A stretch of 64,000 nt of DNA from Lineus longissimus (taxonomy: Eukaryota > Nemertea > Pilidiophora > Heteronemertea > Lineidae): positions 27,282,599 through 27,346,598 of the forward strand of contig NC_088309.1 in assembly GCF_910592395.1 (NCBI RefSeq), in the 5' to 3' direction. A model generated the notes under the pieces. It worked only from the letters and a program-made list of their open reading frames with translations. It was not told where the DNA came from and searched no databases. A program made the translations under genes and the position numbers. Shown piece by piece: positions 44,642 to 54,882 of the stretch (its first letter is position 1; every line of letters starts with the position of its first letter).

Positions 44642-47480
44642 CTTATGATCTTGGATTCTTCACCTTGAAAATAAGATAAAAATGATTTCAAAAAGTTGTC
44701 ACTATACAACAGAGGTAATTTAAAAAGAAAAGGTAAGCAGTCAAACGAGGTCCTAACCACAGCAGGCAGCTGAGCACCAGATGCATGCCACCACGGCACC
44801 AGGGTCTCTTCGCTCTTGCTCATCTCTCAATCTCATTCTCAATCTCATTCTCTGGCCGTCTACGAAATGGTGTCGTGCATTCGCGACCAGATTCATAAGA
44901 CTTGCAAGTGATTCAGGGGCATAAAAATCATCTCAATGGTATATTGAATGATACCTCATATGACTAAAAGATTGAAAAGAAACTATATCTTTCTTAACGT
45001 GACAAAAACAGCAAAATAAAACAGCACAAACCCTCACCATACAACCACCATGCAGCCACACACGCAGTCTTACCCAACCTCAATTGCAGGAATCTATTTT
45101 GTACACACGCCCTGTACAAACCATATGACTCAAGGTACCTGTAGACAAGGTTATCAGAACCCGGAAGTGAAATTTAGATCCCTAGGTGGCAGCACTTGTC
45201 TCCTGTGGCGCATTACAGGTCTCGTTAGGGAGTTTTTCCCAAATGTACGCGATGATGACGTGCCCCATTAACAGGACGTAACATCTATTTTAAAATGCGT
45301 TTCCAAAGTGAATACATGAGGATAACCCATTTGTGTCGTATATCACTGGAAACGCCCGATTCCCCTGATTCTGCAGGATGTTAAATCGGGCATTTTATTT
45401 CTTTAAATAAATCATAAGCGTCGCATTTGCTCCTAGTCCTAGCTCTGTTCACCATGGCAATATTGCCAATTGGGCCCGACAATCACGAAAAACCCCAAAT
45501 AGTATACATTTCTTCCTGAAAAATTCTTACAGTGACCATTCTCCCATGAAAGACAGTTGGTTACGCTACACAAAAAAACCCCAAAAAACCGAGGGTCAAC
45601 CATTAAACTTTTGAGATATGTTGAATTTTGCACAAATCAGCGAAAAACACACCAAGTTACGGCCTGACGTCCAATTTACGCCATTTGACCTCTGTGATCT
45701 TGAAAAGTAGGTTAAATTAAAAACCTGTGTGCCATATACTGTATGGTGGTAAGATGTACCCACGATATCAAATTGGTGGCAATCGGGCAAGTTAAATTGG
45801 TGGCAATCGGGCAAGAAGTTAAGGAATAATCACATTTTTAAGGTTTTTGGATTTTGCCCCCTGGTGGCCAAGTCATGAACCAGACCGGACCGAAATTCAG
45901 TGTCGGACACAGGGCTATTGTATAGACTCCCCTAACGGTGAACCAAAAAGAAAAAAAGTAAATGAAAGAAGGGATGTGCCAGTGTCTATCATGGCCAGTC
46001 CAACGATGTGACACTGTCTTCCATGATTAGTCCAAGCCCGGTCACGGTCTGTCCAAGGATGTGACTCTTAGCTCCAAAATCAGTTCTTGAATGCGAGTCT
46101 GGCTGCTAAGGTCAGTGCAAGGATGTGACACTGTACATGGTTAGTCCAATGATGTGTTACTCTAACATGGTTAGTCTGGATGTCACGCTGTCTACCAAGG
46201 TCCATCAGAGAATATGACTCTTTGACCTTGTGTTGATCATCCCCTCTGATAGTATACTATACGAAACCGACCTTCTTTGAAAGAATCAATGATTTGGTGG
46301 GTAGTCTTTCTCCATACAAGTCCCCTTCTTGCTGTTCATGAAGCACGCATATAAATCGCAATGCAATACGTAGTGTGCGGGGTCGGGACGAGATTTATAG
46401 TCGAGGTTGGTTGATTGCTGCTTTGAGCGACGACTAGCAACAAGTTTAGAGTAAACAACAACCCAAGCCTCATTCAAGGGCCATTCAAATATCATGGGAA
46501 ACGAGGAGGTACATCATTTTATTCATCCTGTAAATCCGATGGCGAGGAGAAAATGTACTCTGGATGTATCACATCTCCATATCACAAAATTGTCCTTAAT
46601 GTGAATTTTGATAGACAGGGTTTTCTTCCCACGCTAGAATACTATAAATCACCAAATATACCGGATGATTCACGAATAAACTCATTTGTGTGGCACAACA
46701 ATCGATTATTTATGATACATGCTCGATGAAGATCCCAATCGCGAAAATAAAGCAAAGATAAAAATATTAACAGCATCAATGGCCATAGATGCGTCTAGAC
46801 CTGCACCATCAACATGAAAATTGCAGTAACTCGGCTATCAGCCTTCCCTATTTCAATGGCAAGTATTCCCATTTTGTGAATTACGCCCTTGATAATTTCT
46901 GGTCAATGGCAAAGTGACCGAAACTCCGCCCCGACAGCGTCTCCTGATTGGTCTGTTGGCTCTAACGACCCAGTGAAGGATTGCCAGTTTCTGACTTACA
47001 ACAAGGACCCCGGCAACAGACCAAGTTGCTTTTCTCTCTAGCTGGATCCACTTAGGAAACCGCACGGCATCGGACCACAGTAAGTTCATCCGAAAATGTG
47101 ATATTTTGAATGACTGCATGGGTATTCTAATTTCATCCGTTTTATGGCATGTTCAAAACAACATTTCCATCATTTCATCGCTTTAAATAACATAGACCTG
47201 GTCCACGAGAGGATTATCCCGTGCACCCGACGCCGCGGGGCAACGGCCAAAGTCTGGTAGGTAGTTCAAATCATGTACTCAAATACCAAATAACCGCTGG
47301 GGCCGAGCATAGTTTTCTCCCAGTAGCGAAGACATCGGGAAAAAAAGGCTTGAATAAGGCCTTTCTTTCTGGATCAGATATGAGACACCCATGGTTCAAC
47401 CCACTTCTCAGCCGTCTCTCTCTTTCCGACGCAATCTGCTTATGAAGGCATTATATATTGCAGGGGTTAACAATCAAAAG
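44642..47480. other. Intergenic region with degenerate short repeats
   Basis: No coding exon is recognised. Between about 45960 and 46210 a phrase like GATGTGACACTGT with nearby GGTTAGTCCA recurs in degenerate form. At 45772-45815 the phrase TTGGTGGCAATCGGGCAAG occurs twice in tandem. The last part is probably the promoter and 5' UTR of the secreted peptide gene, with a possible UTR exon donor (ctg|gtaggt) near 47260 and a clear acceptor ttgcag at 47458-47463. Confidence 0.45.
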
Positions 47481-47949
47481 ATGACAACTATTTGTATACT
47501 CCTAGTGGTACTTTGCCTCAGTTGTACCTTTATTGGCGGAACGAGTTCTTCAGGTGAAGATACAGACTACCTTGCACTGGAACGACCACGACGGTAAGCA
47601 GTACTGCTCAAAAATATGTTAATCATGCAGAGTCTTTATTTGAAAGACTTATCATTGAATCATCATGACAGAGTCATCTAGCTCTGCTTATCAGCAAGTA
47701 AAATAGGTAAGGTCTTTGTACATACTTGTAAGTTTTACGTATTAGTCCTCTGCAGTCTTCGAACAATATGGCTCCCTCATCTCCTGCCCCAGTAAACTTG
47801 ATCTTTTCACTTTTTTCAGGAACTGTATCCCACTCGGCTCCTTCTGCACAAGTAACAGCAGATGTTGCCAAGGACGGAAGAAAACCAAGAAACGATGTTG
47901 TGGTTGGCTTATGAGATGCGCCAAGTCTGGACAGATGGGATGCAAGTAG
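47481..47949 (+). CDS. Secreted eight-cysteine peptide precursor (knottin-like), 2 coding exons
   Basis: 80-residue precursor from exons 47481-47593 and 47820-47949 (GT-AG, phase 2). Residues 1 to about 20 are a signal peptide (hydrophobic ICILLVVLCLSCTFIGG). A short acidic propeptide follows, ending in the basic R-P-R-R at the exon junction, a good proprotein-convertase site. The second exon encodes the whole mature part. It has eight cysteines in the order C-C-CC-CC-C-C with spacings 6, 5, 0, 9, 0, 5 and 7, and is strongly basic between the two CC pairs. This order is shared with framework XI of I-superfamily conotoxins and some arachnid knottins. Antimicrobial and neuropeptide-like knottins can look similar, so a toxin role is not shown. 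An AATAAA lies at 48139-48144. No paralogue is seen nearby. Confidence 0.75.
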
Positions 47950-49649
47950 AACGCGGTCGAGGCTGCTTGCCCCCTCCGTTCCCCGTTCCTCCCCACCTAC
48001 GACGCGTTGCCCGGAACAATTTTATTCGCACCATTCAGAGCAGATTATCTTGTACAAGTAAATGGTCTTTTTTATAACAAATTTGTTTGGAAAGTGATCG
48101 GGTAAAATTAGTTCAATGAGCACAGAGCGGTAACTAATAATAAAGCATGAAATAACGGAAAACCTTTATCTTTTTGATTATTGAAACTTTGCATAAATAA
48201 CTTATGGTAGGACCGCCGATATAGGTGCGACGAATTAGTAGTACGAGGAATCGGAAAAAAATGTTAAAAGAATATACTTCGTACTTTATCGTTCGTAGCT
48301 CTTCGGTAGGTTTGCGAAACCTGCATATTACCAAGAATGGATTAAATAATTGATATTACCCAGACAACAACTGATGCAACATTTGAAGGCATCAATGGGA
48401 ACAAAAGAAGCATCGTAATATCTGCCCAAGGGGATGTCTATTTGAGAAAGGACCCACACATCCCGAAGTAATTGTCGCATCGCGGAATAATTGACAGCTT
48501 TATGTCTCCATTATATCATTTACTCATAAATCCGATCGATCACTGAAACAATTATATCGTCGATGTACCACCCAGGGGTTCAGTTTTGTTCAGGAAGAGA
48601 TGGCAACTTTAATATTCCTCAGCTCTAAAACCAACATACTGACCAACGGAAGCAACCTACGGCGGTTTATTGTCTTTATATATATATCACCATGCATATG
48701 ATCTCTGTTTTACGAAATAACTACATACAGTGCAAGGAGTCCGATGGTAGCTAAAGCTGACTTAGAGGCCTATACAACCAGACTTGATGCCACATCCGCG
48801 ACAATGTTATGTTGCTGTCGACACATGGGCGATTTCATGGAGGGGTGTCGAAGACAACTCCATGCCGATCTATCGTCGTTGTGCGTATCCATTTGCCATT
48901 CACTGCCGGCAAGTCGGCATGAAAACAATCGTTATAGGAGGAGACGACACTGAAAAAAGAGGTGTCAAGAGTTGTTCTATGTATTTCTCGTTCTATCTCG
49001 AGGAAACTGTCGTGCTGCGCTCTGTACTCTTCGTTAATATTGCCATTTTTTCCAGGTTTTCAGTATTGTTTTTCCAGCTTGCATGGTATCTTCAAGATTT
49101 TGTAACGCAGGTGCAATTTAGACGTTTGAAAATGTCCTAAGAAGAGAATGTCCCGGAAACAAAGGATTCTCTTTCATCTCTGTGTTATTGACGGTGGTAG
49201 CCTGAACATGCCATAATCCTTCAAAACAATATAGGGCCGGACACCTTTAGCAGGTGGACATTTTCATCTTCTCTATACACCGGCATCAATAAAAGCGTCT
49301 TGATTTGGTCAGAGGAGCTAGAAGTATACGAGAAGGAAGTGTGTGTCGAGAAAACTAAAAAAGGGTTCTGAAGCGAGTGGTGAATGTTGATTATATAAGT
49401 CGAAGTTGGTGGTGAAAGTAGCATTGCACTGTGAGCCTGCGTGACGACCAGGCTTGATTTATGCTTCGTTTCAGCGGTCAGATTCCGGCATGAAGCGAGT
49501 GGTGAATGTTGATTAAGTCGAAGTTGGTGGTGAAAGTAGCATTGCACTGTGAGCCTGCGTGACGACCAAGCTTGGTTTATGCTTCGTTTCAGCGGTCAGA
49601 TTCCGGCATGATTCTCTGTCCAATAGAAGAAACAATTAAAACATAACTC
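47950..49649. other. Intergenic region after the secreted peptide gene
   Basis: I find no supportable gene. Open frames near 48744-49140 have scattered cysteines but no homology, no signal peptide and no splice context. An AATAAA at 48139-48144 ends the preceding gene. The 3' part holds a 122-bp tandem duplication (49369-49611). Confidence 0.45.
49369..49611. repeat. Tandem duplication, about 122 bp, just upstream of a secreted-protein gene
   Basis: The segment starting TGAAGCGAGTGGTGAATGTT at 49369 repeats from 49491, ending in GATTCCGGCATGA both times. The second copy lacks four bases (tata) after GATT, and otherwise I see only one or two changes. The array ends 39 bp before the start codon at 49650, so it may duplicate promoter or 5' UTR sequence. 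Confidence 0.9.
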
Positions 49650-51290
49650 ATGCTTCTTGTCTCAGTTATCGCCTCCCTCTTTCCAATTGGGTATGACTGC
49701 AGCATTATGATAACACTGTTCTCTCCAAAGCGTGTTCAGAATATTGTTGTTGGCTTCTCTTCCCCAGCAATTGAACGTAATGTCATCAAGTGTAGTTTCT
49801 CTTGCCTTGCCAAGGAGTATTGCAAGGGATTCAAGTTCTTCAGGGAAGGGAATCAATGCAGGCTGATCAAGTACCTGTGTCAGGCTAATAGTACCAAGGA
49901 AAAGAAAGATATACCGGCCGGAGTTCGCATCGATGAGGCACACCTAATACATGAGAGAAAACGAGGTCGGTTCTATCATTTATATGTGACTTGCCGAACT
50001 ACAAGTCATGAGTTACAATGTCCATGATTTGGGTTTGGAAAAGTAGTACATGTATATGTTTATAGGTTTAGTATGCATGTAATTATCACGCCCATGGTAG
50101 ATACGACCATGGGTTCCATCCATGGATCAATGATGGGGATTCTCCATCGTCTGTCCATGAATGGGCCAATCACGGATGTAGAGAAAACTTCATCCGTGTA
50201 CCCATGGATGGAACAATGATGATTAACCCTCATCAAAGATCCATGCATGGACACTTTTGCATCAGTTATATAGTATTTTCGTCTTTATGTGGAATATTCT
50301 CCTTTTCCTCCACATGTAGTCTTTAAAGAAAACTCCCTTGATTTCACATTTGCTGGGAAAATGTCAATTGAACACCATCATTCGGTAAAGAAATTTGGAA
50401 TCCTCAAAAATAGTGATATGTACCTTGCAACAGATGTGGGCCTTTATCTTCATAAGGCTTATTTTGATTCAAAGCCGAAATCACATGTCTACGAGGGGAA
50501 ACTCCTTCTTAACCGACGGGTGTCATCTGTTACAGAATATAATAATTTGCTTTTAGTATCAGCGTTTGTTGGTTCAACAAATATTATTCGACGACAGCTG
50601 CGTCTTAAAAAGAAGTGGCGCCTTTATTTGTTTAACATGTCGGCAAATTATGAAAAACTGGCCAAAAGACTTGAACTGTCCTATCCTAGCCCTACTGCAA
50701 AGATTGTGGTCTTAGATGATTATCTATTCAGCGTGGCGTACTATGTAAAAACAAAGTATAACAAGCTTGGACATTCGAAACATGCATATCGTCTTAACGG
50801 ACTCGGTACTTCATTGCTTGCGTCTCAGTTCACAGTAAACTCCATCCTTTTGAATCATAACCTGCTTTTCTCAGTTACCCGTGAAAACATACTTTTTGCC
50901 GAACAGGTTACGCAGGATAGCCCTTATTATTATGGTCATTATTTCGTTTGCTTTCAGTTTTGTGGACGGTACATGTTAGACCATGTCAGTCACACTTATT
51001 TTACAACCTTTCTGACAGAAAAAGATTATCGTTACTCGTATGACCCTTTGACTGATTTTATCTTTATTGGCCCTGGCAGAGACGGCCAGTGGTACAGGTA
51101 TTGCCAAAGACCACATCACACGTCTAAGTTTAAGAGGGAAAACCTGAAAAACTGTTTCAATAAACCAACTGAGCACAATATATTCAGGCGCAAAGTCCAC
51201 ATTACTGCGGTATCATTTTCCCGGGATGGGGAAATGTTCTTAATTTATTCCGGAAAAGAAACTTTAACACTTGAACGACACGCGCGTTAA
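49650..51290 (+). CDS. Secreted PAN/apple-like domain protein with an unknown C-terminal domain, 2 exons
   Basis: Exons 49650-49965 and 50320-51290 join in phase (1/1) to 428 residues. The donor is CGAG|GTCGGT and the acceptor tract is ccttttcctccacatgtag. The protein starts with a hydrophobic signal-like segment (LLVSVIASLFPI). Residues of about 35-72 fit a PAN/apple-type pattern: SSPAIE, C-x3-C, C-x-G-F-x-F and NQCRL. The second exon encodes about 320 residues with no ATG before codon 14, which supports the splice. It has regularly spaced hydrophobic strands (YLATDVGLYL, NLLLVSAFVG, KIVVLDDYLFSVAYY, ITAVSFSRDGEMFLIY) and may be a divergent beta-propeller, but I do not recognise the family. 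The weak donor is the main doubt. Confidence 0.65.
50090..50240. repeat. Cluster of ATCCATGG inverted repeats in an intron
   Basis: GTTCCATCCATGG (near 50113) has its exact inverse CCATGGATGGAAC near 50203. Inside these, CACGGATG and CATCCGTG form a second inverted pair around about 12 nt. The whole can fold into a nested hairpin and may be a small MITE. It fills much of the single intron of the PAN-domain gene. Confidence 0.6.
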
Positions 51291-51314
51291 AGTGGAATTT
51301 CATCTTCCCGGTCG

Positions 51315-51769
51315 TATAGCCCGCAGCACACTAGCCGCCAACTTTGGCGACAAGAAGCGTTCAGCTGAGACCTCTCGACGCCGAAGTTGGCGGCCAGTGG
51401 ATCCCGGTCAAAGCACACCTGCCCAGAATCGGCGTCCAGTAGCGTCTTTTCCGCAACTTTAGGCTGCCATTTTAAAAACATGTGACATCAAGAGGCATAC
51501 TGATTGGCCATAGCCTCGCTGCCGACGCCAATTCAGGCGGCAATCCGTAGCACCTGGCTTCTTCTTGCGTTCGAACGCGGCGACACGCGTCAAAAATCAA
51601 ACATGTTAGATATTTGGCGTTTAGTTGCGGCAAGTGGCGGCAAGTGGCGGCAAGTTGCGTTCGCCGACGCCGTTCGGAACAGACTAGGGATTTTTCAGGC
51701 GTTCAGGACTCTTGTGGCAAAAAACGCCAGTGAACGCCGAAGTCGGCGGCTAGTGTGCTGCGGGCTATA
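51315..51769. mobile_element. MITE-like element with 35-bp terminal inverted repeats
   Basis: The left end begins TATAGCCCGCAGCACACTAG and the right end is its inverse. The arms (51315-51349 and 51735-51769) match at 33 of 35 positions. TA at both outer edges could be a TA target duplication, as in Tc1/mariner-type MITEs. The 455-bp interior is rich in repeated GGCG and AAGTTGGCGGC strings and has no transposase frame. It starts 24 bp after the stop codon of the PAN-domain gene. Confidence 0.75.
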
Positions 51770-52461
51770 TCCTCTTCGCACACGTTACATAAGTTCGGTC
51801 GTTAGTGCCGAGCGTTGGCCTCTTTCACGACTGTTGACTGTCCTGATTTTGCGATCTTTACGATGATACACTAAAAATCAGGCCAGCTTGTGGCATTCAT
51901 GATTGGCGGTGGTTTCATGGTTCAGACGAGAAAAGCAGACAAGATATGCACTAGCCAAAAATATACAAGCTCGCTTATATATTTTTGCTTATACCTATAA
52001 TATTTCACGGACTTCATATATAAAATACAATATCGTAAAAGAAGCAAGAACTCTCTATCAATTTGACAGCCCTCTGAAGTCAACTCTTATTAATGAACAC
52101 GGTTCATATTTTGAATGAAAAGGGTTCGTTAGTGATGGTTAAATACAGATTGCATGTCAAACTCCAGTCTCGAGTCTGACATTTGGTGGTGAGTTGGAGA
52201 TCTTCCCGGACATCATTTCCTGAACGATGTCCCCTTCGTCAGCTGCATTCGCTAAAGATTGCATGCTCCTCCCTTCGCATACATCGATGATCTCGGTGAT
52301 CGCCCCGAGTGAAATGCCTTGAAGCCAGGATGTATTTCGACTGACAACTCAAAAAGTGAACTGGGGGATGAAGGAAGGGAGAGTTTTTCACGAGTATAAC
52401 CGGTAATCGCTGGATTTGATATTGACTCGCAGGTATCACTGGTATCGCCTACCTCCCTAAA
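51770..52461. other. Intergenic sequence, nothing recognised
   Basis: Between the MITE-like element and the GPCR stop codon I see only short unsupported frames. It probably includes the 3' UTR of the minus-strand GPCR. Confidence 0.4.
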
Positions 52462-53436
52462 TTAACCTACCATTCTACAAAAGCAAACCGACTTTGCATC
52501 ATTTCGAAACTTCTTTACGGGCAGTATGTACAAATAGGTATTGAATGCAAAATTACAGTATTCGAGGATCTCTGATAATGTTACAGTGAATCGTCGTACC
52601 GCAATAACCAGCGGGGTGTTCGGTCCTGTGTAATACGTCCAGAATGCATTTCTGATTCTCACTGGAAGCTTCAGCACCAAAAACGAAAAAGACACAATTA
52701 ACAACATACAGATGACATTTTCATTTGTGGAGCTGTGCGAATCCGTTACCAAATCTTTTCTTCGTTTTCTGCTGATCTCTAGTACGATGATGATCCCGAT
52801 ATTGCTGATAAAGATTACTACGAGTGGCAGATAGGTTGAGGCAATTGAATAAAAGTGATCGTAAAAGACCCTGGCATCAGCATCTTGAAAATGAAATGGG
52901 CACAGCCAACCAATGAGTGATGGTTGTCTCACCCGCAATAGGTTAATGGGCAGCAAGGTTACGCCAAGGACAACAAAAGTGGTTGTGACAAATCGTTTGG
53001 CTTTTCCAACATTAGAAAATGCCTTAGCCTTTAAAGGGAATATCAGTGCAAGCAGACGGTCAATTGACATGGCCTGCAACAGGATGGATGACGCCAGTGA
53101 CGAATAGTAATTCCAGAACAAAAACTGATCGCAAACCCATCGGAAATTTGCGCCCGATTCGCGTAACTCTTTTTGCTTTATCGATATAACTGTCCGTTGG
53201 AGGACATAGAGCAGTAAGAATATAGAGTCTGACACCGCCATACCTTTCATGTAGACACACGTACTTTGTTTGTGATAGCCCGGTAGAGAAAGGATTAGGA
53301 AGGACATGATGTTACCCAACACACCTAAAAGGACAATGGTTGGTGCAACGTACCGCTCCATTATGCTACTAAGTGTGTAGAAGATATCATCTCCAGGATC
53401 TGATGGAAAAGTCGCGACAGTTGCAGTCATATTCAT
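52462..53436 (-). CDS. Divergent rhodopsin-like (class A) GPCR, single exon
   Basis: 324-residue seven-helix receptor in one exon, starting at ATG 53436-53434. TM1 is VLLGVLGNIMSFLILSL with the conserved GN; TM2 has MAVSDSIFLLLYVL, giving the conserved aspartate; TM3 ends in MSIDRLLAL, so DRY is DRL. A cysteine before TM3 (RWVCDQF) and one in the second extracellular loop (GWLCPF) can form the usual disulphide. TM6 has SFSFLVLKLP, keeping the proline but not the tryptophan of CWxP. TM7 has NTYLY in place of NPxxY. The short N-terminus has an N-M-T glycosylation sequon. It resembles the peptide-receptor branch and the lineage-specific orphan receptors that are numerous in spiralians. The ligand is unknown. 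Confidence 0.85.
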   Translation of the reverse strand: MNMTATVATFPSDPGDDIFYTLSSIMERYVAPTIVLLGVLGNIMSFLILSLPGYHKQSTCVYMKGMAVSDSIFLLLYVLQRTVISIKQKELRESGANFRWVCDQFLFWNYYSSLASSILLQAMSIDRLLALIFPLKAKAFSNVGKAKRFVTTTFVVLGVTLLPINLLRVRQPSLIGWLCPFHFQDADARVFYDHFYSIASTYLPLVVIFISNIGIIIVLEISRKRRKDLVTDSHSSTNENVICMLLIVSFSFLVLKLPVRIRNAFWTYYTGPNTPLVIAVRRFTVTLSEILEYCNFAFNTYLYILPVKKFRNDAKSVCFCRMVG

Positions 53437-54882
53437 CGTACTAAGTTTGGCTAGTAATACTCACCATCACTCATCATTTCGGTTCGGGAAGAATCTTCGT
53501 TTCAAATGCCCTCTCCGCAGCTGCCCTGCAGCTTACAGTAAAAATGTCGCACCTCGCTGGTCGCATTGGTCCCGGACATTGGGCGTGGTCCAGTGTAATG
53601 TTTTGGATGCTGACCAGTCAAGTGATAAAACGGTAACCAAGCCCTAACAACGGCACTGAATCTCTCGCTCTGACTGATGGCGAACCCTTTAACAGTCTGG
53701 GGAGACGAAAGGTCATGTAAAGCGGTCTCGTGACGTGAAAGTGTGTCCTGCCTATAGCCCTGTATCAAGCCACTTATAAGTGCCGGTGAAGCTTGACAGA
53801 TGACATTCCAGACGCATTGGTTACAAGGGCTCCCAAAAATAGTAAACCGGCGGCTTACCCTGCTGCTGTGCACTCTTACGCAGCGGTTCTTTTAAAAGAA
53901 CGTGAAGAGAGACTTGCTGTTAACGCCGAGACTCACTACTTTGGTGGTATACAGAGCTGTTGATGTTCGACGCACCTTTTTCTTTTGTTACTGCGCTCTC
54001 ACGAGGCTTCATCTTTATGTTCACGCTGTTGCAGCTGAGTTTGTAAGTGTAACATTTGAAACGTTATACGGCGTGTTGCTGCATTGTGTTGACCGGACGG
54101 AATTCGAGTCATGAATACAAAAGCTCAAGCGGGTTTTTTCTTTGTACTGAGATATAACACGATTGATTTAACTTTATGAACATTCATTCGTCGCCTGTAA
54201 CAAGATACTTAAAACTAGGCGACAAAAGCTACACTGCCAATTTATTTTAAGATAGATTTTTTAGAATGTACATGTATATAAATGTATTCAGAATTGAAAA
54301 CGTCGATGTTTTTTCCATTGGGCTAAACTTTAGAATTACCGATCGGATGTTCCTCCGCACTATATAAGTTGTGAATCGGTTTAAAGGGTTAGGGTTAGGG
54401 TTAGGCTACTTGTTCATTATTCGGTATTCATTCGCGCCTTAGACCTATACTTCCGATCGGGAATTCTAAAGTCGTTCCTTGGACTGAAACAACATGTACA
54501 TGTACTAAAATGAGTCGCACTTATGGGCTTGATTGGTGATCCTTTTTGCTGATATAAAACATTAAACCGTCTGAAATCAAAGAAATACATTTTCCCAGAA
54601 CCGAATAAAAATCCGTTGAATGCGAGGCGTCTGTATTTGAGGGTCCCGTCTTCAGTAATTCTAACCACTGGTCGATCATTGAACTGTTCTCATCGGGCAA
54701 AACCCTGGTCAGTTTCATACATGAAGTCAAAGATTACCACAATCCAATGTCATAGCCAATGGTTCTGCAAGTGTTTGGGTTCAGTCTACAGTCTGGTCAC
54801 AACCTTCATGTACTCTTGTTTACGTACAAAAGTTTTGATCAGAGTGGAGTTTCACGGAGTGTTTTCTGTCAGTGTTTTCGCC
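53437..54882. other. Divergent upstream region of the GPCR and FoxQ2 genes
   Basis: There is no supportable exon. This 1.4-kb stretch separates two divergent single-exon genes and should hold both promoters. It contains a short TTAGGG array (54386-54405). No clear TATA box was found for either gene. Confidence 0.45.
54386..54405. repeat. Short interstitial telomeric repeat
   Basis: GGGTTAGGGTTAGGGTTAGG is three TTAGGG-type units, the metazoan telomere sequence. It is too short to mark a chromosome fusion by itself and may be chance or a repair scar. Confidence 0.8.

Noticed and set aside
48744-49140. Cysteine-containing frames as a second secreted peptide gene
   Set aside because: Cysteine spacing does not match the neighbouring peptide. 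There is no signal peptide, and two overlapping frames look equally plausible, which points to non-coding sequence.
54386-54405. Evidence for a chromosome fusion from TTAGGG units
   Set aside because: Only three units are present, too few to separate from chance.
54616-54882. N-terminal extension of the FoxQ2 frame
   Set aside because: The frame is open, but the upstream codons give no recognisable sequence. The EH1-type motif is expected at the extreme N-terminus, so the ATG at 54883 is preferred.
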